Source: Endozoicomonas sp. G2_1 (GTDB taxonomy: Bacteria; Pseudomonadota; Gammaproteobacteria; Enterobacterales; Alteromonadaceae). From it: a DNA stretch of 64,000 nt. Made by a program: the position numbers and the translations under genes. The stretch is taken from assembly GCF_017744155.1 (NCBI RefSeq), contig NZ_JAGHQT010000001.1, positions 124,001-188,000 on the forward strand. The letters run 5' to 3'. Positions 53,711 to 62,924 of the stretch are shown here, piece after piece (the stretch's first letter is position 1; every line of letters begins with the position of its first letter). The notes under the pieces were generated by a model. That model was not told where the DNA came from. It made no database searches and saw only the letters and a program-made list of their open reading frames with translations.

Positions 53711-55555
53711 TTATTTAGCTTCCGGAAACTCTACGCCCGTCCACGCTTTAAAAAACGCTTTTTGCTTACGAGTTGGCTTAGCCACTGGCACGATTTTGAG
53801 CTTATCTTTAGGTAAGCCGGACAAGGTGACTTCTTTGGTAACAAGCTGATCACGCCTGAAAAAGCTAACGGTAATTTTTTGTCCCGGTTTAAAGTTTTTC
53901 ATCCGTTTTGATAAGTCTTTATCAACCATACGCAACCCATCAACAGCGACAATAATGTCATCAGTGGTCATCCCCGCTTGCCATGCTGGGCTGTCGCGCT
54001 CAACTAAAATGACTTTTAAGCCCATACTGTCGGTTTTAGTTGATAAACCAGACCAAGCTTTTAGTTTAGCATCGGCTTTGGCTTTGACGCCGTAAACAAT
54101 TTTCAACCCCGCATTTGCCAACAAATTATCAAAATTTGGTGCTAAATGGCCGTGCACATGCTGCTGCCACCAGTTTTGATAAGAATTGCCGCTAACCTTT
54201 TGCAACACCGACAGCATGTCTTTTTCATTAAAGGTTTTTGGAATACTGTAGTTGCGATAAAGCTCGTTGTGAACATCGCGATAAGACTTTTTACCTTTAG
54301 TATCGGCAATCAAATCAAAGTCTAATAACCAAGACACCAAATAGCCTTCGCTGTAAATATTGACACCGTGGTTGTGACCATAATCGCCACCTTGCTCTAT
54401 CCACTTGTTAAAACTCGTTTCTGCAACGGTTTGACTGTCTAACCCTGGTTTTCGAGTATAGCGGTCAACTCGTTTGGCAAGATCTTCTAAAAACTCTTTA
54501 GAAGTCATGATGCCGGCTTTAAACAACAACTGATTTTGGAAGTAACTGGTGGAGCCTTCCGACAACCACAGCAAATTCGAGTAATTCTCGCCTTGGTAAT
54601 CGTAAGGCACTAATCCTTCTGGGCGATACTGTTTTACGTTCCAAGTGTGAACAAATTCATGCGATGCCGTCGACAAAAAGCTCAAGTAGTCTTTGCGATC
54701 AGAAAAGCTATAACGTGAACGCTGAATAATGGTTGAGTTCAGATGCTCGGTAGCGCCGCGTGCTCCGCTGGTTGCATGGACCATAAAAACGTAGCGCTCG
54801 TAAGGATAGCTTGACCAAATGTGATCCCCCGTTTGAACCAACTTAGTTAAGTCTTTAACCATTTGCTCGCTGTCGTAATTGCCTTTGCCCCAAATCGCCA
54901 ATTGGTAATCGCGACCATCAACAGCAAAGTCGTGGACTTCAAGATCACCGGTTTCTATCGGCGAATCCACAAGCACGTCGTAGTTTGGTGCGATAAATTG
55001 ATGCGGTTTATCACCCGTGGCTAGGCCACTGACACTTTGCCAACCTTCAGGTACCTGCAAACTGACAAGATGTTCTTGCTCGCGTGATTCATCACTGTAC
55101 ATAACCACTGCAGAAGCATCTAAAAACGCATGGCTATCATCAATATGGCGAGTGCGCTTACCCAACTGGTTGGCGTAAAGCTGATAGCTAACTTTAACTG
55201 GCTTGTCGTCATTGGTTGCGATTTGCCACGTATCTTTGTCTAATTTAGTCCAAGCTAATGCTTGACCACTACTGTCATGAGCGTTGAAGTGCCTAACACC
55301 ATTGGCCAAATTTAAAATTTCGTAGCGGCCTGTACGCCAAGTCGGCAACTTAACAGTTAATTTACCGCGCTGCTCAGACGGCAACACTATGCTGACTTTT
55401 GCCAAATGGTGTTCAGCTTGGTCAATATTAATATTAACTTTTGTTTTCTCAGCATACGCGATTAATGACGTGCAACTTGACGCTGCCAAGATAAGTGCAG
55501 AAAGCGACTTACTAACAGCACGAGGTAAAGAGAAATGAGAAATTAAAGAAGACAT
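53711..55555 (-). CDS. M61-family metallopeptidase with PDZ domain
   Basis: The 614-residue product has a signal peptide and the M61 pattern: zinc motif HEFVH (299-303, followed by TWNVKQYRPEGL) and E333 in LWLSEGSTSYF. A C-terminal PDZ domain follows (LVERDSPAWQAGMTTDDIIVAVDGLRMV). It is the glycyl-aminopeptidase type of secreted or periplasmic enzyme. No operon partner is seen. Confidence 0.9.
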   Translation of the reverse strand: MSSLISHFSLPRAVSKSLSALILAASSCTSLIAYAEKTKVNINIDQAEHHLAKVSIVLPSEQRGKLTVKLPTWRTGRYEILNLANGVRHFNAHDSSGQALAWTKLDKDTWQIATNDDKPVKVSYQLYANQLGKRTRHIDDSHAFLDASAVVMYSDESREQEHLVSLQVPEGWQSVSGLATGDKPHQFIAPNYDVLVDSPIETGDLEVHDFAVDGRDYQLAIWGKGNYDSEQMVKDLTKLVQTGDHIWSSYPYERYVFMVHATSGARGATEHLNSTIIQRSRYSFSDRKDYLSFLSTASHEFVHTWNVKQYRPEGLVPYDYQGENYSNLLWLSEGSTSYFQNQLLFKAGIMTSKEFLEDLAKRVDRYTRKPGLDSQTVAETSFNKWIEQGGDYGHNHGVNIYSEGYLVSWLLDFDLIADTKGKKSYRDVHNELYRNYSIPKTFNEKDMLSVLQKVSGNSYQNWWQQHVHGHLAPNFDNLLANAGLKIVYGVKAKADAKLKAWSGLSTKTDSMGLKVILVERDSPAWQAGMTTDDIIVAVDGLRMVDKDLSKRMKNFKPGQKITVSFFRRDQLVTKEVTLSGLPKDKLKIVPVAKPTRKQKAFFKAWTGVEFPEAK

Positions 55556-55744
55556 AAAAACTTACATATAACTATTTTCTATCAGTGTAACCGCTCGCTT
55601 AAACTTTGGTAAGCCCAGACAAAAAATTTCATTAGAATTACTGAAAAAATCCTTGGTTATCAGGTGAATTGGCATATACTAGAGGATTATTAACTAGCGC
55701 GGCTTTATCCTTTATTTTCTCGCGATGCGCTAGCCAATGGATTA

Positions 55745-57343
55745 ATGGACAATAACTTTATGAGTAATGACTCTGTTGCAGTAAAACAGTTGCAAACCTT
55801 ACAAAAAAAGCTCGATAACGCCATACAATCTAGAGCGGCGGTTGAAGAAGATCTAAAACATCAATCCTCCCTACTTTTGCAATTTATTAGTAAGTTTTCA
55901 TTAGTGTGCAAAGGGATGAGTATTGAGCTTGATAACAAGCTTGCGATTTTGCGCGCCAACTTAACTAAGTCAGCCTCGTTTAGCGACATAGAAAAACAAA
56001 TTGATGTCATTTCTCAATTACTACAACAGTATACGCAAAAAAATGACGTTAACGTTCGAATTCTGCATCAGCAATTTACTCAAGCAGGTAAAGGCCTGCA
56101 AAAAGCCAACGGCTTGCCAGACAAAGTAAGACGAGAATTGCGATCGCTGCTCAATAGCAATCAACAATCGAAAGATACGCAAATTGAATATATTCCACTG
56201 CTCACTGAATTGTTACTAATCTACGATTCAGCAGTGAAGAACAATGCCAATATTGCCGACAATGCCCTGTTGGCCGTCGACATTGAAAAGCTGACAGCGT
56301 CAGGTGCCTTGGACAGCGAATTTTTAGCGCGTGTTGAAACCATTCTCACCCACTTAAAACTGTCTGAGCGTCACCAAACTAAGCTCGTTAGCCTAAAAGT
56401 CGAAATTAGCCAAAGTAAAACCTTTGACGATTTACAAGGCAATTTGCTCGAAGTCTTCCAGATTATTGCTGCCGACTTAAAGCAAGAGCGCGACACTGCG
56501 AAAAACTTTTTATCATCGCTGAGTAAAACGCTAAAAACAGCGCAGTTCGCTGTTAAAAGTTCACTGCAGTCGTCGGCTAAAAACAAAGAACAACACGACG
56601 ACTTTAACGACCAGCTGCAGCAGCAGTTTGCCGAGATGAGCGCGACCGTTGAAAGCGCCGATTCACTGACTGAAGTGAAAAACGATATCAACGATAAACT
56701 GCAGCAAATTACTCAAATTCTCGAGCAAAAAATGGCTCACGAATCTAATGCGCAGGCAGAGTTAGAAACTCAGCTCAATCAAATGTCGTCAAAAATAAAG
56801 TCGTTGGAGCAAGAAAGTAAACAGTTTGAAGCTCGCTTACATGAGCAGCTGGTTAAAAGCAGCCAAGATGGCCTGACCAAACTCAACAACCGCGCCGCCT
56901 TTGACGAACACTTTGCCAAAGAGATGGTACGTTACCAAAACAAGCCGTTTGACTTAGCATTAGTGGTGCTAGATTTGGACGACTTTAAACGCATTAACGA
57001 TACTTATGGCCACACAGCTGGTGATAAAACACTTCAAGTGATTGCCAACACCATGAAAAAACAACTTAACGAACAAGCGTTTATTGCTCGTTATGGCGGC
57101 GAAGAATTCGTACTTATTTTTTCAGGCGTTGATCAAGACACCTTAACAACAACGTTAAATAGCTTAAAAACCAAAATCGCTCGACTGCCGTTTAAATTTA
57201 AAAACAATAAGGTCAGTATTACGGTTTCTGTCGGAGCCACCCACATCAACAATAACGACAATGTTCACCTCGCTTTTGAGCGCGCTGACGAAGCCCTCTA
57301 CCAAGCGAAAAAAGAAGGAAAAAATACGGTGGTTTACGCATAA
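55745..57343 (+). CDS. Diguanylate cyclase with coiled-coil N-terminus
   Basis: The 532-residue product has a long, Gln/Glu/Lys-rich coiled-coil N-terminal region (residues 1-360) without a recognised sensor domain or membrane helix. A GGDEF domain follows with an intact active site GGEEF (451-455). It would make c-di-GMP from two GTP. The RxxD inhibitory site five residues before GGEEF is absent (here NEQA), so feedback inhibition by product is unlikely. It stands 90 bp before ppnN. Confidence 0.9.
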   Translation: MDNNFMSNDSVAVKQLQTLQKKLDNAIQSRAAVEEDLKHQSSLLLQFISKFSLVCKGMSIELDNKLAILRANLTKSASFSDIEKQIDVISQLLQQYTQKNDVNVRILHQQFTQAGKGLQKANGLPDKVRRELRSLLNSNQQSKDTQIEYIPLLTELLLIYDSAVKNNANIADNALLAVDIEKLTASGALDSEFLARVETILTHLKLSERHQTKLVSLKVEISQSKTFDDLQGNLLEVFQIIAADLKQERDTAKNFLSSLSKTLKTAQFAVKSSLQSSAKNKEQHDDFNDQLQQQFAEMSATVESADSLTEVKNDINDKLQQITQILEQKMAHESNAQAELETQLNQMSSKIKSLEQESKQFEARLHEQLVKSSQDGLTKLNNRAAFDEHFAKEMVRYQNKPFDLALVVLDLDDFKRINDTYGHTAGDKTLQVIANTMKKQLNEQAFIARYGGEEFVLIFSGVDQDTLTTTLNSLKTKIARLPFKFKNNKVSITVSVGATHINNNDNVHLAFERADEALYQAKKEGKNTVVYA

Positions 57344-57433
57344 CTACCGTCGCTATTCTCATCAGCTATTGTTATTCATGGAAAGCCCAATGCTTTAAAT
57401 AGCTTGACAATCAGTATAAACAGGAGTGCGCTT

Positions 57434-58792
57434 ATGGATATTCAAATCAACCCTGTTGGCAATATGAATTTATTGTCACAACTTGAAGTGGACCAACTAA
57501 AATCATCAACCACAGGTGACTTATACACACTGTATCGAAACTGTTCACTTGCGGTATTAAACGTTGGTAGTCATACCGACGACGCCGAAGAAATCTATCA
57601 ACAATATCTCAACTTCAACATCGAAGTACAACCTCGCGAGCGAGGCATTAAACTCGACTTAAAAAATCCGCCAGAACACGCCTTTGTTGACGGTAAGATG
57701 ATTCGCGGCATTCAAGAACATCTATCGGCAGTGCTTCGCGATATTTTGTTTACCAATAGTCGCTACAGTGAGGCTTACTCAACAAATCAGTACAGCAGTG
57801 AGCAAATTACCCATATCGTCTTTGATATTTTGCGCAACGCCGAAGTGATCAAGCCTGATACCGATGCCAATTTAATTACTTGTTGGGGCGGTCACTCAAT
57901 TAACCAAACAGAATACAAGTACACGAAAGAAGTCGGCTACCAACTTGGTTTGCGCGGCTTTAATATTTGTACGGGCTGTGGTCCTGGCGCTATGAAGGGC
58001 CCTATGAAAGGCGCGACTATCGGCCATGCTAAACAGCGCCACAATGATGGCCGCTATATAGGCTTAACTGAACCGAGCATTATTGCCGCCGAGCCGCCAA
58101 ACCCCATTGTTAACGAGTTGGTGATTATGCCGGATATCGAGAAACGCCTTGAGGCATTTGTTCGACTATCGCACGGTATTATTATTTTCCCTGGCGGCGC
58201 TGGTACCGCAGAAGAGTTGTTATATATCCTAGGTATTTTGCTACACAGTGACAATAAAGCACAAAAGCTGCCGATAATTCTTACTGGGCCAAAAGAGAGC
58301 GCTGCTTATTTTGAGGAAATTGATAACTTTATCGGTTCAATCCTTGGCAGTGAAGCACAAAAGCTTTACCAAATTATTGTTGACGATCCTGAGCATGTTG
58401 CCAAAACGTTTAAGGCTGATTTAGAGCAAGTCATGGCTTATCGAAAAGATACTGGCGATAGCTACCACTTTAACTGGTCACTAAAAATTGCGTCTGATTT
58501 TCAACAACCGTTTGAACCGAGCCACGACAATATGTCTAATTTAGTGCTCAGTCGCGAACTTGATACCGCCGAGTTAGCAGCCAACTTGCGCCGAGCTTTT
58601 TCAGGGATTGTTGCAGGTAATGTTAAGTCGCAAGGGATAAAAGCCATTCGCGAACACGGCCCGTTTGAACTTAGCGGTGAAAACTATATTATGGCTAAGA
58701 TGGATAAACTGCTGAGCTCTTTTGTAGACCAACAAAGAATGAAGTTACCGGGCAGCAAATACGTACCTTGCTACATCATTAGCAACAAATAA
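57434..58792 (+). CDS. ppnN: Pyrimidine/purine nucleotide 5'-monophosphate nucleosidase
   Basis: The start at 57434 has AGGAG eight bases upstream; the frame is open to 57404. The 452-residue product has the PpnN (YgdH) domains: an N-terminal region ([14 protein letters not shown]) and a LOG-like Rossmann core ([34 protein letters not shown]). In E. coli it cleaves nucleotides to base and ribose 5-phosphate and is bound by (p)ppGpp. It is followed by xni, as in E. coli (ygdH-ygdG). Confidence 0.95.
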   Translation: MDIQINPVGNMNLLSQLEVDQLKSSTTGDLYTLYRNCSLAVLNVGSHTDDAEEIYQQYLNFNIEVQPRERGIKLDLKNPPEHAFVDGKMIRGIQEHLSAVLRDILFTNSRYSEAYSTNQYSSEQITHIVFDILRNAEVIKPDTDANLITCWGGHSINQTEYKYTKEVGYQLGLRGFNICTGCGPGAMKGPMKGATIGHAKQRHNDGRYIGLTEPSIIAAEPPNPIVNELVIMPDIEKRLEAFVRLSHGIIIFPGGAGTAEELLYILGILLHSDNKAQKLPIILTGPKESAAYFEEIDNFIGSILGSEAQKLYQIIVDDPEHVAKTFKADLEQVMAYRKDTGDSYHFNWSLKIASDFQQPFEPSHDNMSNLVLSRELDTAELAANLRRAFSGIVAGNVKSQGIKAIREHGPFELSGENYIMAKMDKLLSSFVDQQRMKLPGSKYVPCYIISNK

Positions 58793-58827
58793 CGACAGAT
58801 AAACGCGTTCTAAGAACAAGGGGAATC

Positions 58828-59673
58828 ATGCCAGCTCATTTAGTACTTATCGATGCTCTCAACCTGATTCGGCGTATTTACGCGGTTCAGGAACGCCCGT
58901 TTTTGCTGAATCACGAGCTGGCTGAAAACACCAAAAAACAAGTAGTTCACAATACCAAACAAGCTTGCTTACAAGCACTTTCTAACATTATTGATATTCA
59001 TCAGCCCAGTCACGCGCTAGCGGTCTTTGACAGTCAACAACCCTGTTGGCGCTATCAGCTCTACCCCGATTACAAAAAAGGTCGCAAGAAAATGCCTGAG
59101 CACCTCGCTCAAGCATTAAACGAAATTCAAGATAGCTTTATGAATTTAGGGGTCGACTCCTTAGAGTCAGAGCAAGACGAAGCCGATGATCTGATTGCAA
59201 CCCTGTCAGTAAAAGTGGCACTTAGAGCACAATACACGACGATTATCTCGACTGATAAATGTTTTTTGAGCTTGTTATCTGAACATATCAAGGTATACGA
59301 CTATTTTAATCGCCGTTACTTAGATGCAGACTACGTACAGCAAAAGTTTCAAGTCAACGCCAGTCAACTACTCGACTTTTGGACCATGGTTGGTGATACC
59401 ACCAATAAAATTCCCGGTGTTGCCGGTATTGGTCAAATCACAGCGGCAGAGCTATTGAAGGAACACGGTTCACTTGGGGCGATATTAGCTTGTGATAGCC
59501 TCAAGGCCAGTGTTAAAACCAAGTTTGAACAAGCCAATGAGCAAATTGAATTAACTAGGCAGTTACTGACCTTAAAACAGGATATTCCGCTTGGCTTTAA
59601 CTTAAAAGACATCCGTTTAGCGCAAGAACCTGCCGCTAGTGAAATGGAAGTAGAGCAAAGCCTTGAGCACTAA
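58828..59673 (+). CDS. xni: Flap endonuclease Xni
   Basis: The 281-residue product has the 5'-3' exonuclease fold without polymerase: LVLIDALNLIRRIYAV, AVFDSQQPCWRYQLYPDYKKGRKKMP, EQDEADDLIATLS, GVAGIGQITAAELLKEHGS. AGGGG precedes the ATG. In E. coli Xni (ExoIX) is linked to PpnN by position; the same order is seen here. The 3' end runs into a 15-bp tandem repeat. Confidence 0.94.
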   Translation: MPAHLVLIDALNLIRRIYAVQERPFLLNHELAENTKKQVVHNTKQACLQALSNIIDIHQPSHALAVFDSQQPCWRYQLYPDYKKGRKKMPEHLAQALNEIQDSFMNLGVDSLESEQDEADDLIATLSVKVALRAQYTTIISTDKCFLSLLSEHIKVYDYFNRRYLDADYVQQKFQVNASQLLDFWTMVGDTTNKIPGVAGIGQITAAELLKEHGSLGAILACDSLKASVKTKFEQANEQIELTRQLLTLKQDIPLGFNLKDIRLAQEPAASEMEVEQSLEH

Positions 59674-59717
59674 ACCTTAAATACTAAAACCTTAAATACT
59701 AAAGCCTTAAATACTAA
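59661..59717. repeat. 15-bp tandem repeat at the xni stop codon
   Basis: About three units of CCTTAAATACTAAAA/G follow the stop (59675-59717). The coding end CCTTGAGCACTAA (59661-59673) looks like a diverged first unit. Each unit contains TAA. Confidence 0.6.
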
Positions 59718-59821
59718 GGTTACGATAAAGCTGTAGTGGTATAAAAAACCGATGAATCACTCTTTTAAAAAAGCTTGATGCTCGTTATTATTAAGCTATT
59801 AACGTTGTATTAAAATCAAAT

Positions 59822-60202
59822 ATGAACAAAAAAGTACTTTCTTTTATTTTTCTGGCATTAGCTGCTTACGCAATTTTTGTGGTGCTAGTTGTGGTGCTCT
59901 ACGATGATGATCCCGCCAAAATGAGATGGGAAGATCGAGAGGCCTACAACAAACAATACATCGCCAAACTTCAACTCGATAATTTTACCTTTGACCAAGC
60001 GTTGACTGAGTTAGGTAGCCCAGACATTACCGAAGCTAAAAAGGTGGATAACCAAAACTATCAAGTGATGTTCTATCGCACTCAGCACATGAAGTCTGAT
60101 GGTATTACCACGCAAGATGAATGTACCGCACTGTTATTTGTCAACGGTGTACTGATGGGCATTGGTCAGTCGGCTTATCAGCGTTTTGTCGAGTTAGGCT
60201 AG
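59822..60202 (+). CDS. DUF3192 membrane-anchored protein
   Basis: The 126-residue product has one N-terminal membrane helix (about residues 5-26) and the DUF3192 core (FTFDQALTELGSPDITEAKKV, YQVMFYRTQHMKSDGITTQDECTALLFVNGVLMGIGQSAYQRF). It is a divergent paralogue of the DUF3192 lipoprotein at 45825-46199. There is no lipobox. The function is unknown. Confidence 0.82.
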   Translation: MNKKVLSFIFLALAAYAIFVVLVVVLYDDDPAKMRWEDREAYNKQYIAKLQLDNFTFDQALTELGSPDITEAKKVDNQNYQVMFYRTQHMKSDGITTQDECTALLFVNGVLMGIGQSAYQRFVELG

Positions 60203-60309
60203 CCTCAACCTGCTCAAAGTTCACACAACCGTAACCTTCCTGTTTTACCCTGATACGACTAAAGTCGAGCTATGATTGAGGCCTTAAAAGCTTTTATCAT
60301 AGCTTTCAG

Positions 60310-60339
60310 CTAGAGCAAGCCCTTGCTCTAGTGTATAAT
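60310..60339 (+). promoter_or_regulatory. Hairpin and -10 element upstream of isocitrate dehydrogenase
   Basis: CTAGAGCAAG/CTTGCTCTAG (10-bp perfect arms, 2-base centre, 60310-60331) is followed by TATAAT at 60334-60339. The dyad ends 2 bp before the -10 and occupies the -35 region, so it may be an operator. Confidence 0.5.
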
Positions 60340-60408
60340 ATTGCGCCCTGTGATTGGCTAAAGTCCGATCACCTTAGTTTATGAACATCATTTAAAAGAG
60401 CAAATTGT

Positions 60409-61416
60409 ATGGCAAAACAAACCATTACGGTCATCCCTGGTGATGGCATTGGCCCGAGCATTATCGATGCAACCATCAAAGTTTTAGACAAAGCTGGCTG
60501 TGACTTTGACTACGAATTTGCTGACGCAGGTTTAACTGCTTTAGAAAACCACGGTGAATTAGTTCCTGAAGAAACGTTAAAGTTAATTGAAAAGAACAAA
60601 ATCACCCTAAAAGGTCCATTAACGACACCCGTTGGTGAAGGCTTCACATCAATCAATGTAACCCTGCGCAAGCAATTTCAGTTATACGCTAACGTTCGTC
60701 CAGTACTTTCATTCAAAGGTACTAAAGCGCGTTACGACAACATCGACATTATTACCATTCGTGAAAACACCCAAGGTATGTACTCTGGTTTAGGTCAAAC
60801 CGTTTCTGAGTGTGGCGAAACTGCAGAAGCAATGAGCCAAATCACTCGTGAAGGTGCAGAGCGCATCGTTGAGTTTGCTTATGAGACTGCCCGTAAAGAA
60901 GGTCGCAAAAAAGTTACCGCTGTTCACAAAGCTAACATTTTAAAATCAACCTCAGGTTTATTCTTAAAAGTTGCTCGTGAAGTTGGCGAAAGATACCCTG
61001 ACATCGAATCAAGCGAGATGATCGTTGATAACTGTTGTATGCAGTTAGTAATGAACCCAGAGCAATTCGACGTGATTGTTACTACTAACCTATTTGGTGA
61101 CATTTTATCTGACTTATGTGCTGGCCTCGTTGGTGGTTTAGGTATGGCACCAGGCGCCAATATTGGCCAAGACTGTGCTATTTTTGAAGCAGTTCACGGC
61201 AGTGCGCCAGATATCGCTGGTAAAAACTTAGCGAACCCAACTTCAGTGATTTTAGCGGCAATTCAAATGCTTGAATACTTAGGCATGGCCGATAAAGCAG
61301 ACAATATCCGTCGCGCAATTAAAGACGTTATTGAGTCTGGTGATCGCACTACTCGCGATTTAGGCGGCAGCCACGGTACAACAGACTTTACTGATGCTGT
61401 TTTAGAACGCTTATAA
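60409..61416 (+). CDS. NAD-type isocitrate dehydrogenase
   Basis: The 335-residue product is of the short IDH3-like type: VIPGDGIGPSIIDATIKVLD, FTSINVTLRKQFQLYANVRPV, TIRENTQGMYSGLGQ, NLFGDILSDLCAGLVGGLGMAPGAN. The coenzyme site reads VHGSAPDIAGKNLANP; an Asp here in place of the Lys-Tyr of E. coli Icd fits NAD+ use. It converts isocitrate to 2-oxoglutarate in the TCA cycle. Codon use is biased and probably highly expressed. An intrinsic terminator follows. Confidence 0.93.
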   Translation: MAKQTITVIPGDGIGPSIIDATIKVLDKAGCDFDYEFADAGLTALENHGELVPEETLKLIEKNKITLKGPLTTPVGEGFTSINVTLRKQFQLYANVRPVLSFKGTKARYDNIDIITIRENTQGMYSGLGQTVSECGETAEAMSQITREGAERIVEFAYETARKEGRKKVTAVHKANILKSTSGLFLKVAREVGERYPDIESSEMIVDNCCMQLVMNPEQFDVIVTTNLFGDILSDLCAGLVGGLGMAPGANIGQDCAIFEAVHGSAPDIAGKNLANPTSVILAAIQMLEYLGMADKADNIRRAIKDVIESGDRTTRDLGGSHGTTDFTDAVLERL

Positions 61417-61441
61417 ACGATTTACCTATTTTGTAAAGACT

Positions 61442-61470
61442 AAAAAGCCATCGCATTGCGATGGCTTTTT
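61442..61470 (+). terminator. Terminator of the isocitrate dehydrogenase gene
   Basis: AAAAAGCCATCGC / GCGATGGCTTTTT stem with 3-base loop and T-run, 26 bp after the stop. Confidence 0.9.
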
Positions 61471-61578
61471 TATGCTCACGAGTATATGGATATACGAGGT
61501 AGAGCAAAGCAGGATGCCAGACCCGAGGACGAACGGTATAGCCAGCCCTTCAATCTAAAACACCCGAAACCGCTACCG

Positions 61579-61818
61579 CTAAAACTCGATGATATCTAAC
61601 ACCACGTGCATCCCATCTAAACTCCACTTACCGGTTTTTTCGTTATACAAGACTCTGCTAAACAAAGTTTGTTGGTCACCGTTTTGATAAGTCACTATCA
61701 TTTGACAAAAGTGGTTGTGCTCTGGCTTTAAATTTTCTACTTCTACATCAATAATCGTTGGTTTTTCATCGCTAGGCCTACGCTTGGCCCAGTCCATTTT
61801 TCTAATGTTATATTTCAT
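61579..61818 (-). CDS. Small conserved-type protein, unknown
   Basis: The 79-residue product (WAKRRPSDEKPTIIDVEVEN, HFCQMIVTYQNGDQQTLFSRVLYN) looks like a compact beta-rich soluble protein. A short AGG precedes the ATG. No family was recognised. It is convergent with isocitrate dehydrogenase and divergent from the Cys-rich protein. Confidence 0.55.
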   Translation of the reverse strand: MKYNIRKMDWAKRRPSDEKPTIIDVEVENLKPEHNHFCQMIVTYQNGDQQTLFSRVLYNEKTGKWSLDGMHVVLDIIEF

Positions 61819-61940
61819 CAGCCTACCATAGCACGTATTGGCTATACTAAGAGAGTATTAATTACCTGTTGCTAGCTGTTGGTTTACCGCAATCGCGAGA
61901 GAAACCTTGGCAACTCAATAAGATCAACAGGAGCCAAACC

Positions 61941-62399
61941 ATGAACGAATATCAATTGGGCAAAGATATTGGTGCGTTAATGCAAAAAGTTGAGCAACTT
62001 GAACAAAGGCCAACAACCGCTAGCGCAAGCCCATGTAACTGCCCTAAAACGAGTACACCAGCAGAAAACATTCCTGATCAAGCAATTTTTGATAGTTTAG
62101 CTGACGCAGCCCCCACCCAAGAAGTATTCCTTATTCTAAAATGCTTAATTCAAGAAGCTGGTGACATTACAATAAAACAGTTATTTAGCTATTCTAGTGA
62201 CCAAGTAGGCTGCAATGCTGCTGAAGCCATTAGTGCCGCCAAGAAAGTTGGCTTCCTCGCACTCAGCAACGACAAGTGCTGTCATGAAGTTGATGATCCT
62301 TTTGAAAATGATTTTTGCAAAACCAAAAAAGGTAAATGGTGTAGTTTAGTGCGTACACAAACCAAAATGCGTTGCACACTTGCCAGTGATAAATGTTGA
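61941..62399 (+). CDS. Cysteine-rich protein, unknown
   Basis: The start at 61941 has AGGAG eight bases upstream; the frame opens at 61869. The 152-residue product has an N-terminal helical part (LGKDIGALMQKVEQLEQ), a middle helical domain, and ten cysteines, mostly in the C-terminal half (NDKCCHEVDDPFENDFCKTKKGKWCSL). No signal peptide is visible. The arrangement suggests a metal-binding or disulphide-rich domain; no family was recognised. Confidence 0.6.
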   Translation: MNEYQLGKDIGALMQKVEQLEQRPTTASASPCNCPKTSTPAENIPDQAIFDSLADAAPTQEVFLILKCLIQEAGDITIKQLFSYSSDQVGCNAAEAISAAKKVGFLALSNDKCCHEVDDPFENDFCKTKKGKWCSLVRTQTKMRCTLASDKC

Positions 62400-62744
62400 C
62401 CATTAAGGCAAAGCGTTTGAATTTGTAAAATTGATATCAGCGGTGCTTAACTCCAAGGCTACGCTAAGCATCGCTATCCGCCTTAAAACACTTAAGTTTA
62501 CTTTACCCTTTTACGATGAAGCTATATCGAGTCAAGCGCGCCATTATTCGGACTAACAATGCTAATTTTTTAAACAATTTATTAGCTTCAACGTTGCAGA
62601 AAATGAGTTTTTACTCTAAAATCGCGCCCGAAAACTAGGTGGCAAAATCACAATTAGCTCGCGACATCAATAACAAGCAATCAATAATCAGCAATTGGTT
62701 GATGTGGTCACCGTTATTGATCACCATACAGTAAGGTAAACACC

Positions 62745-62924
62745 ATGATTTTTTCGCCGTATACGTTAATGGCGTGCGCTGCACCTAAAGCCACTTCAAC
62801 ACCTGCCAAAGACACCGTAAAGTTAGATAGCATTGCAAAAAGAGCGAGTGATAACGACAGTGATATCACTGCCCAAGATACAGACCTAGAGCTCGCCTCA
62901 AGCAACATATCAATTGCCTCATAG
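62745..62924 (+). CDS. Possible small secreted or lipid-anchored peptide
   Basis: A 59-residue frame starts at an ATG with AAGG eight bases upstream. The N-terminus (MIFSPYTLMACAAP) loosely resembles a lipobox but is short and uncharged. The rest is polar and acidic (SDNDSDITAQDTDLEL). The opposite strand also has an open frame (62714-62908) with no better support. Low confidence. Confidence 0.35.
   Translation: MIFSPYTLMACAAPKATSTPAKDTVKLDSIAKRASDNDSDITAQDTDLELASSNISIAS

Noticed and set aside
59661-59717. Short tandem repeat considered as a CRISPR array
   Set aside because: Units are directly adjacent with no spacers and only 15 bp long.
62714-62908. Minus-strand 64-residue frame
   Set aside because: No ribosome site or family match. 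The plus-strand frame at the same place has a better start signal, though it is also weak.
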